Below, piece after piece: positions 12,125-26,146 of a stretch of DNA of 64,000 nt. Source of the DNA: Lamellibrachia satsuma. Taxonomy: Eukaryota; Annelida; Polychaeta; Sabellida; Siboglinidae. The notes under the pieces are model-generated. The model worked only from the letters and a program-made list of their open reading frames with translations, was not told the DNA's origin and did no database searches. Position 1 is the stretch's first letter. Every line of letters begins with the position of its first letter. The translations under genes and the position numbers were made by a program. The DNA is taken from the NCBI GenBank assembly GCA_033239005.1, contig BSQZ01000094.1, positions 774,622 through 838,621 on the forward strand, read 5' to 3'.

Positions 12125-15100
12125 TTATAGATAGCCCAACGTCTTGTAACTACCTGTTTGGCCGAACCCTGTATTCCAAGTCGAAACCACGCGGCTGACT
12201 CGTTTACCATCTGCTGACCTAAACAACGGATCATGTGTAAAAAAAACATCATAGAATCACGCATGCACAAACATACTCATTTTAATGCAGAGTTGTAAGC
12301 GTCTGATACTTACTCCCTACATAAATAACAAGAATTAGCGCTAATACATGCGCGCTATATGCACACGGCTCTGTTAGCTCACAAATGTGAAGTACATTCA
12401 CTAAAGACTGAAGACGTTACGTTCATCATTGACTAAATATAACTTTTCCAACGTCATCCGATTGTTGCACCGGTTTCAATAGTAAATTAAACATTATTCC
12501 ATATTAAAACCAACGATTATTCTATGACCGTAGTTAGAAGTGAAAATCGAATTACTTAAAAATCATGATTTTCTTCCTAGGTGAAATTGTGTAACTTTTT
12601 CATATGATTGGCGAAAGGATGGAGGTCACGGTCATGATCAGCATTGACCCACACAATGTTTACAATTTTGGATATCTACTATTTTGATCCTTATCAGATC
12701 TAACGACTAAAGTCAATCCTTTCGATGATTTGATAAAATATTCATATAAAAAAATTTACTGCGGATGTTATATAAACTATTCACACACTACATATTTGGA
12801 TACCAGGGAACCGTATTTGCGATAGGCTAAATCACTTGAGGAAGCAGTTTTAAGTGAACGTGACATTTTTACTTGGTACGTAGCATGATTTTCGTCTCTG
12901 GCTGCACGTGCAGCTTGGAGGGGCAGTCAATCCACTTATGTCCGCCATCAACAATGCACTCGACAGTCAAACCCGGCAGACCAACGTTCACCTCGAGTTT
13001 GCCGTTAGACGTTACTCTGAGACAAGAATGTAAGGCCACGTAGCAGACAAGGCACACGGGTCGCTACAAGCGGGTCGTCGATTGTTGTACGAAACACAAA
13101 AACATTCAGTATTTATAGGCACACACGACAGTTTCACTGGGACGTCGGCAGTCGCCGTAGCTCCGTTTGTCGGTCTCACAACCACCTTGTGACAGACTGC
13201 ACTTCACATTGTGGCGAAAACCGGATGTTTTCCCAGAATCCGGGTAAAAGTTCGAATATACTAATTCTAACTCATAATTTATTAGTAACATTCTATGAGT
13301 GTATACACAATGCATACGAAACGATTCTATGTATGACCTATATTGAAACAATTCACACAATTAAATAAAGCGGAATTACTATTTAACAATATGTTCGTTC
13401 TGTATCATTTCGCCACGGGTTCTCGTGTCTGTGCCACTGTTGAGTAGTGGAAGCCTCTGCTACGTCTCGCACGAACGGGACTGGGCCTGACCGGATCTAC
13501 CAACTGTTGGTCCACTGACTATCCAGTAAACGGCAACGACGGAACAAACAAAACGAAACCAACTGAACTGAAATATGGAGACATCATAATTCAATCAGAT
13601 CAGAGATGCCAAATTCGCGGGTTTGCAATCACATCTTCCCAATGACTGATTTTTCAGACGAAACGGTTATCATATCAGGGGGTGAGAACGGGTGTCTCCG
13701 TTGGCTTGATGCGACTTACCTGGCGCCAGGCGGAGGGACGCGATAGGCGATCCCACAACCATCGAAACGCGCCAACTCCACAGATCCCAAAGCTTTCGCG
13801 AACCTCTGCCAGTCTGCCTCCCGCAACTGGTCTCTATCTTCCTCTGACGTAGCAGTCTCCCACGCGGCCCGATGCCACGCCCTCTCAGCCAGGGCGAGGA
13901 CTCGAGGAAACAACATCTCGTGCGACTGTTCCGTCGTTCGGACTGTTTCCGACCACAGGTGGCCTTGGATTCCTGGAGAAAAACATTATCACAAGTTTGT
14001 GGCATTATCTTTTAATATGGAAAGAATGTATGCAAGGCATCGTCCCTCGGTATTGCTAGTTAAGTTATTAGGCAAAAAAAACCTAGAAATGTTACTTTCA
14101 TCTGCATGGCCCATGGGATAGTAGTGTGTCAGCTTTATAAAATATAAGTGTCAATCACCTAAAGTGACGTGTTATCACCAGTAGGAGTCAGGTACCCATA
14201 ACTTGATCACTAGAGCAAAGGGCAAGTCACATCACCACAAGATGATACACTGTTGCATTGACGTCGGAACAGGGAAGCCGGAGGGGCAGCCCCAATAATT
14301 TTGGTGGGTATATGTTAAGTGGTTGGTGGTTCCCAGTATAATCACAATTACCATCTTCGATCCATGTTTATATTTAGAAGGTTATATGTTTGTCAGTCTT
14401 TGTCGTTGATACATAGTACATTTATTTCACGTTATATGTGTGCAATCGATTGCTATCAGTAATGTGCCAATAGATAAAAAGCTAATATTTTGTAACAAAA
14501 CACTTTTATCACATCAGCAATATCGCCAATTATTATGTTTCACTAGATTTAGTTTCTTCATTCAGTAACTTTAAATAATCCAGCAAATGTACGAAATTCT
14601 TCATACTACAACTCACCAACGATGTTGCCTTTGCTGTCGTCGTTCAGCGGGGTGCACGACTGTTTGGCGCATAAGCCAGGTCGAGTGAGTGGGTTGCCCA
14701 TTCGGTCCGTCTCAATGTTGTCGTAGAGCGAGTCGGGCAGGAAGTTGAACACCTTGCGTGTGTCCGTGTATCTGGTCGCCCAGTAGAAGCCTCGCTCCTC
14801 GGGGTCCGGCTCGTATGGGTGGTCGAAGTAGAGATGTGTTGCGTGACCAATGACAACCTGAAAGAACCCGCACCCAACTCAATGATCTTCGATCCGCTGA
14901 CAAACGAGGAGTCAACATCGTCTCATCTGCCTGGTAACCCTAACCTAGTTCATCCACTTCAAACACGGCTTGACCGCTGCAGGGACCCACACAGAGAAAG
15001 CTTAGGATATTATTAATCCGTGAAAAATCGGCGGTTGGTGTTAGTTAATATGCAAAGACCGAATGCTTTACAAAACAATCACATTACAGTCTTCGATGAG

Positions 15101-18100
15101 ATAGTATTTTACCTTGTATCCGTGGTTGGCGAGTTCGTAGGCTCGACTTCCTCCGCCCCACTCCCAGATGTTCTGCCACGCGTAGCTTAAAACCTCATTA
15201 TTAGGGAATAGGGAGCGATTGAAAGGAACATTCCCCTCGCTCATCAGTCCGTCTTCCCATCCCGCTATGTCCAGCCCCTCTCCTTGCACGATCTTCGCCA
15301 CTTCCTGCACGAATCGCTGTTTGAGCCTTTCAGTGAGCGACAACGCGGCACAAGCCGGTGACTCCGTCCAAGCCCCGCGAGCGACCTCGTCACCGCCGAA
15401 GTGGAACACCTTCAACGGCTGCGTGTCGGCGTGCATCTTCTTCACTTCTCGCACCAAGTGTCGCATGAATCTGTCGGTAAAAGTAACCGCATGTTGATAT
15501 CGGATATGACAATGGAAAACTTGTCCATTTTTTTCAAGCAACGGATTATAATAAAATGATGTCAGACGAACTAACGGAATGGGGATTCCAATCACACACA
15601 ACACTAATAGTAGTTGCACTAAAACAAACTACGACATCGAAATAAATAAAACACTCCCTTAAATTTGCCTGAAAATTTGGGCCACGTTTGGTTTGTTTTC
15701 AGCTGATATAATATCATATACGCCAAGGACATTGGTCTTATGTAGACTAAAACAATAGTACCATTTTTTATATCAGGTCGCAATTCGGGTATACTATTGC
15801 CAAACGAGACAAGGTGTTCGTCTTTTCAAACATTTTGTCAAAATAAGTTCTAGTTAAATCGACCGATACTGTGGCTCAATACACAAACACAATTGATTTC
15901 AAAATAAAAGATTTGGTTCTGCAAGGATATTTGTACAGAATTTGGCCAGTTTTATGCAATACACGTTGCATGGATTGAATTTAATATTGATACTATTTGA
16001 GGCTACCTGTGAATTCGATACTATCTAATCGAGACAAACATGACTGCTGTATGAATATTGATTTAAGACAATACTGAATCGAAACACACGTCGTTGCTAT
16101 GTGATGTCAACAAAGAGATTGTCCTAGATACCGGAAGGTCGTGTCGAGACACGGGTCGATGGCGTTGTCATTGAACATCTGCACAGAGAAGTATTGCGAG
16201 GTGTCGTTGGGGTGTCTCAGGAGAAAGTCGTCGCTGTCTCTCGCTGCCATGGACATGATGGCTGCCCGAGCGTGGCCTGGGCTGTCGAACTCCGGGATCA
16301 CGTCGACGTGGCGGGCTGTGGCTCGACCGAGGATCTCCTTGTAATCGGCCTGCGAGTAGAACCCGCTGCCGAGGCCGGAAGAAGTTGGTCCGCTGCCAAG
16401 TTGTGACAGTGTACAGGTCTTCTCCTGCAAGTCGTGGCAGCGCTTGCTTCCGATCTGCCAGACATAAATACCGCTTTCGTTTAGTAGTTTTGGGCAACCA
16501 CAATACTGAATATATTATGTAAGATATATCAACATTACACTTACACACTAACACGTTTCGTCTTGCCACATATCTCACATGTGTTAGTAAAATATTTGTT
16601 TGTGTGAAGGTGTGCGTGCGTGCATGCGAGCGTGCGTGCGTGCGTGCGTGTGGGCGTGTGGGCGTGCGTGGAAAGATTGCTGTGTTGTCCGACCTGTGTT
16701 AGTTCCGGTATTCCAGGGATCTCTAGTCTCCAACCCTCGTCGTCCGCCAGGTGGAGGTGCAGCTTGTTTAGTTTATACATTGCCATGACATCGATCAGTC
16801 GAAGAACGTCTTCCTTCGAGCGAAAGTTCCGCGCCACGTCGAGCATCAACCCGCGGTAGGGATATCGTGGTTGGTCAGATATATGTCCAATCGGAATGCC
16901 CCGTTTGTCTAATGCCAGACTGATTAGCGTCTGGACGCCGTAGAAGACGCCTGCTTTGTCTCGGCCCACGATACGCACGGCTGGTTTGTCACCGTCCACT
17001 TCGATACGGTAGCTCTCGGGTGTCGTGGTGGTCGCGCCCGCCAGAATGACGTCACCCGTCTCCATGGTGATGTAATGGTTACTCGGGGTTTGTTGTTGCA
17101 GCAGTAGTCCCAGACTGTCTGCCAAACAAGAACGCAACACCACGTTCGGTTTAAATTAAAATAGTTGGATCATAAAAGCTTATTCTTAACCAATAAGAAT
17201 AAACTTTTATGTGTACCAGTTTCGATGAAAAATCATTCAATCTGTAATCATGTATAGTGTCATGTTGTAAGCCTTGCCAGTCTGTCTACCAATTTATGCT
17301 ACTATTTCTATACACCAGGATTTGTCTTTAGTTATATTTGAGTGGCTCCTATGGGAGCGGCTTTTTAGCCTTAGTGGAACTCTCCCTGGCCCTAATTTGA
17401 TAAATGTATACTATATATAATTATAATATGTATGCTTTTACCTACTCACTTGTTGAGTGATGTGTATATGGTTCAGATAAAGTACATATGTATGTCTGTC
17501 TGTCTGTCTGTCTTTCTGTCTGTCTGTCTGTCTGTCATTGTGATAAGACAATGTTTACAAGCGAGAAAGTTCTCACGACATGCGGGAAACATATTCCTTC
17601 GGTCAACTTCCGTTACTAACGTGTTGCTTTACGGGACGTCATATTGATGTGTCGTTCTCCTTTCCAGTGAACACACGCGTGACAAAATGAGACTAAATAA
17701 AAAAAGTTGCCAAAAATGGCGTCGTATGCCACAAATATACAGATTTAACCATGATGTTTTTATTACAAAAAACGGTATATTTCATTAAAAAAGGGAATAG
17801 AGAAAGAACGTTATTTCCCGCCCGAAAACACCTAAGCGCTTACGGTGACACTGTTGCAGGAATAACGGTAATTGTTTTGTGAAGGATTTAACCTAGACGA
17901 TCCGCCAATTATCAGAGTCGACCTATTAGATTACGATGCGGGTATTATGAAAAAAACCTGTATACGACCGTTTGCAACTTATTGTTAGACAAGTAATATA
18001 ATATTAGTTTAGCAATTTTCATATACACATAGATCTTGACATATCATGTGCAATAATCCACAACATGATATCCGTGATGAATCTTGTTTGAATCTGTTAG

Positions 18101-19480
18101 CATTAGTATTTCACAAAGAAGAACAAAAAACCAATACCAGCGACGAGAATGGTTGCCTCAGAAACAAGGTCGTTCGTCTGTACAACGACCCAGTTTGAAT
18201 CGATTGTAATTCTCCGCGATGTATCCACAGCGACCTCTAGCGGTGTCGGTACCACTTCGATAACCGGCTTGGTGAGTGTTTTTGTGTTGTCGTTCAAGAC
18301 GAAGCGATCTGCTGGCGTCAGTGGTTTGTAGCGGTCACTCGGGGCGCGCTTCAACTGTTCCTGCTTCGTCAACGGTGCAACAAAATCCAGACTCTCTCCC
18401 ACCGTGCTGTCTAACAAGACAGGGGTGGCTTCGGAAGTGACGACGTACCAGTTGGGCATGACGTCAGTCTTGGCCACCTGCCAGTATTGGGCTCGGAATG
18501 CAATAGTGATTATCTTCCCCGGAAGGAGCTCCGTGAATCCGGCGGACGGCGCGAGCTTGTGCAGACATCCGTTGACATGGAATACCCGGAAGCCGCTGGT
18601 GCCCAACTCGCTACCGTTCGGGCGGATCGTCTCGGGCTCGATGAGACGGATGTGGCACAAGTAGATCTCCCAGTCTGTGGACACTATCTTCTCATCTCCG
18701 GCGTTTTTCAGTTCGATCTGAGCCTCGAACAACGTCCCGTTGTCGTTCTTAACGATCGTGTACTTAACGCCCAGGTGTTCACCCAAGTAGTTCACCAACG
18801 TCTGACCTTCCATCGAGTCTGTTGAAACAGGCAAAGGCCAAAAAAGTTGATTACTGCTGTGTTGCATTAGTTTGTACAAACCCATATAAGCACGTCTCGT
18901 ATCATGACAATATCTACTTCAGTAGACATTATTCAAACGTCCGACGTTGGATATATTGGACGTCATGATCACAATGTGAATATAACATATCTTTGAAAAT
19001 AATTTTTTCATTATTATTGATGAATGGCGGTTGAATATCGGGTCGATACATTTCTTGCTAAAACGCTTAGATGTATTTGTCATATTCATGCATTTTATGT
19101 ACCAATTGTTGGAATCTGCTCATAATGAGATCATTTACAAACTAATTAGTACGATCTATTAAGTCAAAGCAAGTGCCACACAATACATTACTATAACATT
19201 TTATAAATAGCCCACTATTTTCGTGCCACTACGGTTTATCCGATTCATGTCTACACTGGGCAACTTACTGCTCGTGATATTCGTCAGTACTCGCACATAT
19301 ATATATATAGGCAGTGTTTTCTTTTTTGCGCGCGTTTAGCCACATGGATGGGTATCGCGCAAACGTGTAAGTGCTAAGCTAGTTATCTTTTTGTCCTGCT
19401 TTTTGACACAGTTTCTTACCAGATGCGCAGGCTAGGCTGAACCACGTGACCAGGATGTACGCCACCACACCCCACGCCAT
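12125..19480 (-). CDS. Chitobiase-type beta-N-acetylhexosaminidase, copy B (intact)
   Basis: Nine exons: E1 19420-19480, E2 18138-18818, E3 16694-17118, E4 16132-16454, E5 15113-15470, E6 14617-14857, E7 13720-13972, E8 12873-13016, E9 12125-12218. All borders are GT-AG, phases agree, and the summed length is 2580 nt (859 residues plus stop), close to the usual chitobiase length. E1 encodes a signal peptide ('MAWGVVAYILVTWFSLA'). Then come the chitobiase N-terminal domain (about residues 22-247), the GH20b domain, the GH20 barrel with 'EFDSPGHARAAI', catalytic Asp524-Glu525 in 'HFGGDEV', 'NIWEWGG', 'HLYFDHPYE' and 'LFPRVLALAERAWH', and a C-terminal Ig-like domain with 'SADGKRVSRVV'. The product should be exported and cleave GlcNAc from chitin oligomers. 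E9 diverges from copies A and C after 'RVVST' and stops without the hydrophobic tail, so this form may be secreted rather than anchored. Confidence 0.9.
16605..16675. repeat. (TGCG)n microsatellite in intron 3 of copy B
   Basis: Repeated 'tgcgtgcg' units with a few TGGG variants, ending about 20 bp from the exon 3 donor. It occupies the same position in intron 3 of copies A and C, so it predates both duplications. Confidence 0.95.
17490..17537. repeat. (TCTG)n microsatellite
   Basis: About eleven TCTG units with one TTTC interruption, in intron 2 of copy B. It lies at the point where B departs from the LINE sequence kept in copy A. Confidence 0.95.
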
Positions 19481-19698
19481 GATACTTCTTCTCTGCCTCA
19501 ATCACTCGGAGACTGACAGCACAGGAACTCGGCCGTAAGATTGTTCACCTGCAAGTCATGACTTTTGAGTGATATGTACCATCTCCCCAGTGGATTCAAA
19601 CAAGCGACAACTTATCGGAAACCATCTGGCGTTGCGAAACGAAGATTATGGTGTTGGCGCGTGACCGACACCAGTTGAGAATGAACATTTGGTCTTTG

Positions 19699-19706
19699 TA
19701 TTTATA
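19699..19706 (-). promoter_or_regulatory. Putative TATA box of copy B
   Basis: The minus strand reads 'gcatataaatac', about 220 bp upstream of the copy B ATG at 19480. The stretch just upstream of the ATG (about 19480-19560) is shared with copy C (about 37215-37305), supporting a conserved 5' UTR between this site and the start codon. The TATA assignment rests on sequence and spacing only. Confidence 0.3.
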
Positions 19707-19709
19707 TGC

Positions 19710-21190
19710 TTTAAAATTGTCTCTGTATCTCTGGGCATTAAAATAGCTGTCACTGACCATAAGTCCTTTCATTGTATTGACACATAGTCCTACTCACGTC
19801 ATTCCTGCAACAGGTTTTACCTGCAGGCCTGGATCGAACATCCCAATTGTTACACAGCTTATTACTCACTTGTGCTCTCCGCACCCTCGATGCTGCATAA
19901 CGTCATATATTGCTCGACGTCAATCCAACTCAGGGTCGTGACACCCCGTGACGATCTGATATTGCCAAATGAAGTTGGTTCTCTCCCGTTTGGAGTATTC
20001 AGCTACCCAATATTCAAAAGAGTGTCTGTCTGACTGTCTGACTGTCTGTCACCAACGTGCATTGTTTTGTACTCATCAACATTACATAACGTTATCGGCC
20101 CTTTAATGGACATTTATGATGCGTAAATCATTAATCTCACATCATATGAGTCATTATATAATTTTACATTACATATAAAATTACTGACTCCAGACTACAT
20201 AAAACATTTCTTGACAAACAACACACTTTGCATATCTCATAACAACACGTATCATTTTACTCAAACTAAATAGTATAGTATGACAATATTACCTGCATAT
20301 GTATGTTTCATTGTTCCAATAAGTAAGCGTTATGTAATATTTATGTGTCGCGTAGCCAAACGAGATATATAGTTACATATATATTTATTACACAAGGTGT
20401 TGCGTGGTGACATGTGATCCTTGTTTTCGTATATTAATCATTCACTATGCAATATAGTATTTGATGCACGTTGTTTTTATAATGTTAAAACATGTGCACA
20501 CTTCACGACTTGTTAAGAATCTTGTTGTAATGGTATATGTTTTCGGGTGGCGGACACTACACGACTTCGTACGATGATTGCTGCGCGCACTGACATCTCG
20601 ACTGTCGGCGACACATTACAATTCTGGTGTTGAGACCGTAAAGTGCATAGGCCTACATTAATACAATCATTAGATTCCACGCCAAAACAAGGCAATATTG
20701 TTTATGTTCAACGAGTTACCAAAAAAATAATGTTACTCTTCCGTCAGATCTTAAGTTATTCCTCATAATTCAATGCTCCTTTTCTGAGACATCAAAGGAC
20801 ACACACTACAGATTGTCGTCTTGTACGCCACGACACAAGGAGTTTATTTTGTATATCCGAACAGGTCTACTAGAAGGCTAATAACAGCATATTATTTTCG
20901 AATTAATATAAATTACCATTAACATAATGTTAGTAATAATTAATGTTCACGAAATTACTCGGATATTACTTCCATTCAGACACCGCACAAACGAATAAGA
21001 CGGCCATGTTTAGGCGATATTGAATTATGTTTGACTAATGGATTCCCGATAACCGAGTTGCGTCGTAAATAACGCGCACCCTGGCGACTGGACGTTGAAT
21101 TGGCGAACAGGTTGCAATTCCGGTGTTATCGAGTCGGCGTCCGGGAGTCGTAATCGCATATTCTACGCACACTGACAACTTGACTGTACA
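19710..21190. other. Upstream flank of copy B, no recognised gene
   Basis: This is mostly single-copy-looking AT-rich DNA with a short (CTGT)n-like tract near 20025-20050. No open frame shows protein character. Distal regulatory elements of copy B would lie here but I cannot identify any. Confidence 0.5.
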
Positions 21191-21194
21191 GTCG

Positions 21195-21402
21195 TTGACA
21201 TGTATGACTTGTATGACGTGTTTGACATGTATGACATGTATAACGTGTATGACGTGTATGACACGTATGACATGTATGAATTGTATGACATGTATGACAT
21301 GTATGACGTGTATGACATGTATGACGTGTATGACACGTATGACGTGTATGACGTGTATGACATGTATGACGTGTATGACGTGTATGACATGTATGACTCG
21401 TT
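21195..21402. repeat. 10-bp minisatellite
   Basis: About 20 copies of a decamer of the form 'tgtatgacat' or 'tgtatgacgt'. Because few units contain stops, frames are open on both strands with Tyr/Met/Cys/Thr-rich peptides. These are repeat artefacts. Confidence 0.95.
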
Positions 21403-21598
21403 CGCAGGTTGGGTGCAGGTTATTTGTGCAATGTACAAAACCAACTGGACCGAATATTGTTCCTTGTGGTAAACACGTATGAGTCGAATGTGGTGTACTC
21501 CGATTTTACACTACCGATCTTTACTCGCTGTTTGCGTTAGCATGAGAATTATGTTAGCCTTTTGGTGACAAAACTCGGAATGTACAATTTGTATGCAG

Positions 21599-22260
21599 AG
21601 TATGATGGTCAACTCTACCAAAGGCTTTGCTTGTCTACAAACTGGACCCGTGCGTGAATGTATGATGGTCAACTCTACCAAAGGCTTTGCTTGTCTACAA
21701 GCTGGACCCGTGCGTGAATGTATGATGGTCAACTCTACCAAAGGCTTTGCTTGTCTACAAGCTGGACCCGTGCGTGAATGTATGATGGTCAACTCTACCA
21801 AAGGCTTTGCTTGTCTACAAGCTGGACCCGTGTGTGAATGTATGATGGTCAACTCTACCAAAGGCTTTGCTTGTCTACAAGCTGGACCCGTGTGTGAATG
21901 TATGATGGTCAACTCTAGCAAAGGCTTTGCTTGTCTACAAGCTGGACCCGTGCGTGAATGTATGATGGTCAACTCTACCAAAGGCTTTGCTTGTCTACAA
22001 GCTGGACCCGTGCGTGAATGTATCATGGTCAACTCTACCAAAGGCTTTGCTTGTCTACAAGCTGGACCCGTGCGTGAATGTATGATGGTCAACTCTAGCA
22101 AAGGCTTTGCTTGTCTACAAGCTGGACCCGTGCGTGAATGTATGATGGTCAACTCTACCAAAGGCTTTGCTTGTCTACAAGCTGGACCCGTGCGTGAATG
22201 TATGATGGTCAACTCTACCAAAGGCTTTGCTTGTCTACAAGCTGGACCCGTGCGTGAATG
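21599..22260. repeat. 60-bp minisatellite, 11 copies, open on both strands
   Basis: Eleven exact 60-bp units start at 21600, 21660, 21720 and so on to 22200, with only one to three differences each. The period is a multiple of three, so a 20-residue peptide repeat stays open for more than 230 codons on each strand (for instance 'MVNSTKGFACLQAGPVRE' forward). There is no signal peptide, domain or splice context, so I treat it as satellite DNA rather than a gene. Confidence 0.95.
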
Positions 22261-22379
22261 TTCATGCCGTAGTTATGAACAACGCCTAATTGAGTGTGGT
22301 TTGAAAACAGTAGAAACCAGGAGATCAAGACGAACTCAAACACGTGGTTAACCTATTTAAAGTTATTTAACAATATTTA

Positions 22380-23500
22380 ACAATATTTAACAAGATTGCC
22401 ATCCAAAGGAGAGGCCCATATGGCAAGTGGACAAGAAAGCCATTGGCTTATCGACCGTCCTAGATTGTTAATCTATGTGTAATCTGCCCTCCTCAGATAT
22501 GTGTCAAATTTGTTTTTAAACATGTTCATACAATCTGTAGATAATTTGCTGTATTTGATTTATATATTGATTTTGTTCTATGTTCTATTCATTTAGTGTC
22601 CTCTGTGAGAACGAGTACTTCCTGACATCCAATCTACATTGATCCTTTACTAATGGAACATAATGTCCTCTAGTTCTATTGTCTTTCTTGAGTGAGAAAA
22701 AATATTTCTATAAATATTTTCATATCCATTCAATATCCTAAAACGTCAATTTCATCTTCTCATAACCGCCTTGTCTCTAGGGTTGTTACATAACTACGGT
22801 ATCTCAGTTCTGGAATAATTTTAGTTGTTCCCTTCTGTATTCTTTCAAGTGTATCTATATCCTTCTTCCGATATGGTCTCCAAGTTTGTATACAGTACTC
22901 TAAATGAGGTCTAACTATTGCTTTGTACTGAGCTATAATTAGTTTTTTTCCTTGTATGTTATGTTTCTCCAAATCAACCCTAGAATTTGATTACCCCTTG
23001 AAGTTGCAATACCACACTGTCCGGGAACTTTCGTATCAGCACTTTATGTTATTCTTAAGTCCTTTTCCTTTACAGTAGTTCAGCATCTCCCATTTTATAA
23101 TTTACATCCAAGTTCCCGTGTCCTGTATATAGGCACTTGCATTTCCCAAATTGAATAACATCTGCCATTTTTTCAGATCATTTAGCTAATTTGTCTAGAT
23201 CGTTTCATAAATGTTGTTTACAGCCATCATTGTTAATCCTTCTAAACACTGTCATCCGCATATTTCATTACGTTGATTATTATATTATCGTCCAAGTCAT
23301 TGATTTATTATATTAAGAATAATAAAAGTCCTAATACTGATCCTTGTGGTACCCCACTCAAAACGTATTTCCAGTTTGAAACCTCCCTATCGACTACAAC
23401 ACGTTGTCTTCTGTCAGTCAGCCATTGTTCTATCCAGTCGATTATGCCATCCCCGATACCATGGGCTTTTAATTTAAGTAGTAATCTTTGATGTGACACT
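22380..23500 (-). mobile_element. CR1-like non-LTR retrotransposon, 3' part
   Basis: On the minus strand 23499-23308 encodes the reverse transcriptase palm with 'VLSGVPQGSVLG'. Near 23260 the frame contains 'KYADD' followed by a frame break, so the catalytic Asp pair is present. Positions 22972-22760 encode the thumb region ('KAIVRPHLEYCIQTWRPY', 'LERIQKGTTKIIPELRYRSY'), and 22740-22650 the C-terminal tail. Positions 22640-22380 are the 3' UTR, also seen at 2338-2460 and, inverted, at 28600-28740. The endonuclease half is missing and there are several stops and frameshifts, so this is a dead copy. Confidence 0.85.
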
Positions 23501-23749
23501 TTGTCAACAGCTTTATGAAAATCTAAGTATATAAGTTAGTGATTTCTTCTAAAAAACATAACATATTTGTTAAGCATGACCTCGCTTTTGGGAATCAATA
23601 CTGAGATGGGTTTAATAATGTATGCCTAACAAGGAAATCCACTATATGGTATTTAATTAACCTTTGTAATAATTCACAAATCACTGATGTTATGAGGATA
23701 TTGCTGAAACTATGTTCTTCAAACGCAAAGTATGTAGTATAACTAGAGG

Positions 23750-23975
23750 GGTTAAAGTAGTACTAATAAAATAAAAATAAAATGCAGATTGGATACGACA
23801 ATGTACACAAAGTGCAATATATGAATGGACAATGATTTACTGATTGTGCTAATGCAAACAGTTTGAATATGTTTCAAAATAGAATTTACAAATATCTGAT
23901 AAGGGCGGGCGACACTTAACAAAAGCAAATGTTGGACTCTCGATAACACAGTTTTGTCCTGTTCTCTTGCCATTT
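23750..23975 (+). mobile_element. LINE 3' tail fragment
   Basis: The blocks 'atctgataagggcgggc' and 'tggactctcgataacacag' resemble 63860-63890 and 28660-28680, which lie in CR1-like 3' regions. No coding sequence remains. Orientation is inferred from those matches. Confidence 0.4.
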
Positions 23976-25725
23976 GTAGCTTATTTGGGTTTGCAAACTA
24001 GTAAAAAAACTCTTGTAGAAAAAAACTTATTCAAATGTACACGCAATTAAATTAAGCAGTTTCCAGTGATGGCTGGACATGTCACGATGAGCAGTGATCT
24101 GTTTTAGCCGCTGTTCATCCGCATTCGACGTCCAACTAGCCTTTTCCCTTAGACTGGATTACGTCAGTGATGGGTAGCATTACCAAGTAATGTTATTGGC
24201 TACTCTTCAACAAACGTTATTTATATTAGTGACAAAGAAGCCCCAAATCATTTGACATTTCACTCGGCAATATCCGTACGGAGGCTGCGTGTAATGTCAG
24301 ACTGGCCAAACGAACATCAACAAACATTGCAATTTCATAGCAAAACAGAACATCTGCGTACGTTAAACGCTTATACATTGCAGTGGGGCAAAAAAACACA
24401 ATGAATTTGGGTATGATACCAGCTTCATTATTTGAAACACTGTTAAAACACTGCAACATACATAGATTATAATAAATAATAGCTAGCGTAGACCGAGAGG
24501 CACTTTGCGCACTGTGCTACGACAAATTAGCAAAGCAAAGGGCAAGCCAATACAAAGGCGAGACAGCTCTACTCAAAAGTTAGATCGATACAGTTGTTAA
24601 AATTGCATATTTCAAGATATTTCGGCAGTAAAATCATACAGTGTCCACATAGTTCCCCACGTGTTCCAACAATCCTAATCAAACCAGTGAGTAACACAAA
24701 GACAAAGTAGGCCGCTAGTCCAACTTCGAAGCCTAGGCTAGGGCTAAGCTAGACTCGACGACTGTGTTCACTATTACTAGCTTGTACTAACAAAACATGG
24801 AATTTAAAAACAGCTTTATCAATAAATACGCCTGGTACCACCAAAACAACACTTGTCAATACATTTACATTTATGTTATTTTTGAGGTTTTTGATCCTAG
24901 GTATGTGTTTGCTGCGGCGGGAATCCGAAGGCTTCGTCCAATAAATCAGACCTGGTTTGACACAACTCGCTGTCGCGTACTAACTTCGTTTTTGTGACTG
25001 TTACCGCGTTGTTGACTCGTCCATGTACGGAATAACTTGAACAGATTAGTTTATGTTTTGTTGCACCGTCAGAATCCCGTCGCTCGACATTCTGCGTGAT
25101 CTAAATCTTTATAGTTAAATGCCTATGAACCGGCTTAGGCGAAGTTGGTTTGTTTCGCCAAAATGATCTCCATGGCCTGACATATACCGGCAAAAATCCA
25201 TAAACTGGTTTCGGAAAGTGCAATCGGGAATTTAGGTATATCCCCCATTTTATGACTAAATTAATGTAACTTTTTTACAATTTCATGAATTAATATGAAT
25301 AAAGGGATACAGTTATATCCAGAACGAGTGAAAGCAAGTAAATGTATTTGACCTTTGCATATGAACTTTAAGGCGACATTTAACACTACTAGTTTAGAAG
25401 ATGACGATAATTGAAACACATCTTAGATGGGAATACTGATGCAATGCAGGTTACAGAAGAAGCCTGCATTATTTTGTATTTATGTCACACTTGTACAATA
25501 TTCAATGTTTATTTATCACGTATGCGTAAAGACGTGGTGCAGGGATCCGAATGTCGAGCTCGAAAATGCATGTAGGTCTTAACGTTATGCCACGTAACAA
25601 TTATGTTGCAATTACTGAATAATGACTGGATAATGCCTTTCTTATGGCATGTGTGTGTACGCAGTATCCTAAAATTATAGCTTAATGTATGGGTATAACT
25701 TATTCTTTCTCCTGAGTCATTTCTT
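23976..25725. other. Non-coding stretch, nothing recognised
   Basis: Open frames at 24226-24459 (minus) and 24797-24997 (plus) have no recognisable motifs, no biased composition and no splice context that I can support. I see no tandem structure. Confidence 0.5.
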
Positions 25726-25727
25726 CT

Positions 25728-26146
<419 letters not shown>

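Larger units (their letters stand above)
4787..19480 (-). repeat. Tandem segmental duplication of about 7.4 kb (copies A and B)
   Basis: Exons E2-E8 and most introns of copies A and B align base by base. The offset is about 7.5 kb at E2 (11301 versus 18818) and about 7.3 kb at E9 (4925 versus 12218). Introns are also highly similar, for example 6540-6700 with 13980-14150 and 8100-8640 with 15520-16130, so the duplication is fairly recent. Similarity ends near 11405/18923, upstream of E2 and inside intron 1, and diverges within E9. Confidence 0.85.

Noticed and set aside
21123..21482. Thr-Cys-Met and Tyr-Asp repeat proteins in several frames
   Set aside because: Three overlapping frames on both strands all derive from a 10-bp tandem repeat lacking stops; no signal peptide, domain or splice context.
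21599..22260. CRISPR array
   Set aside because: Units are contiguous 60-bp repeats with no unique spacers, and the window is eukaryotic.
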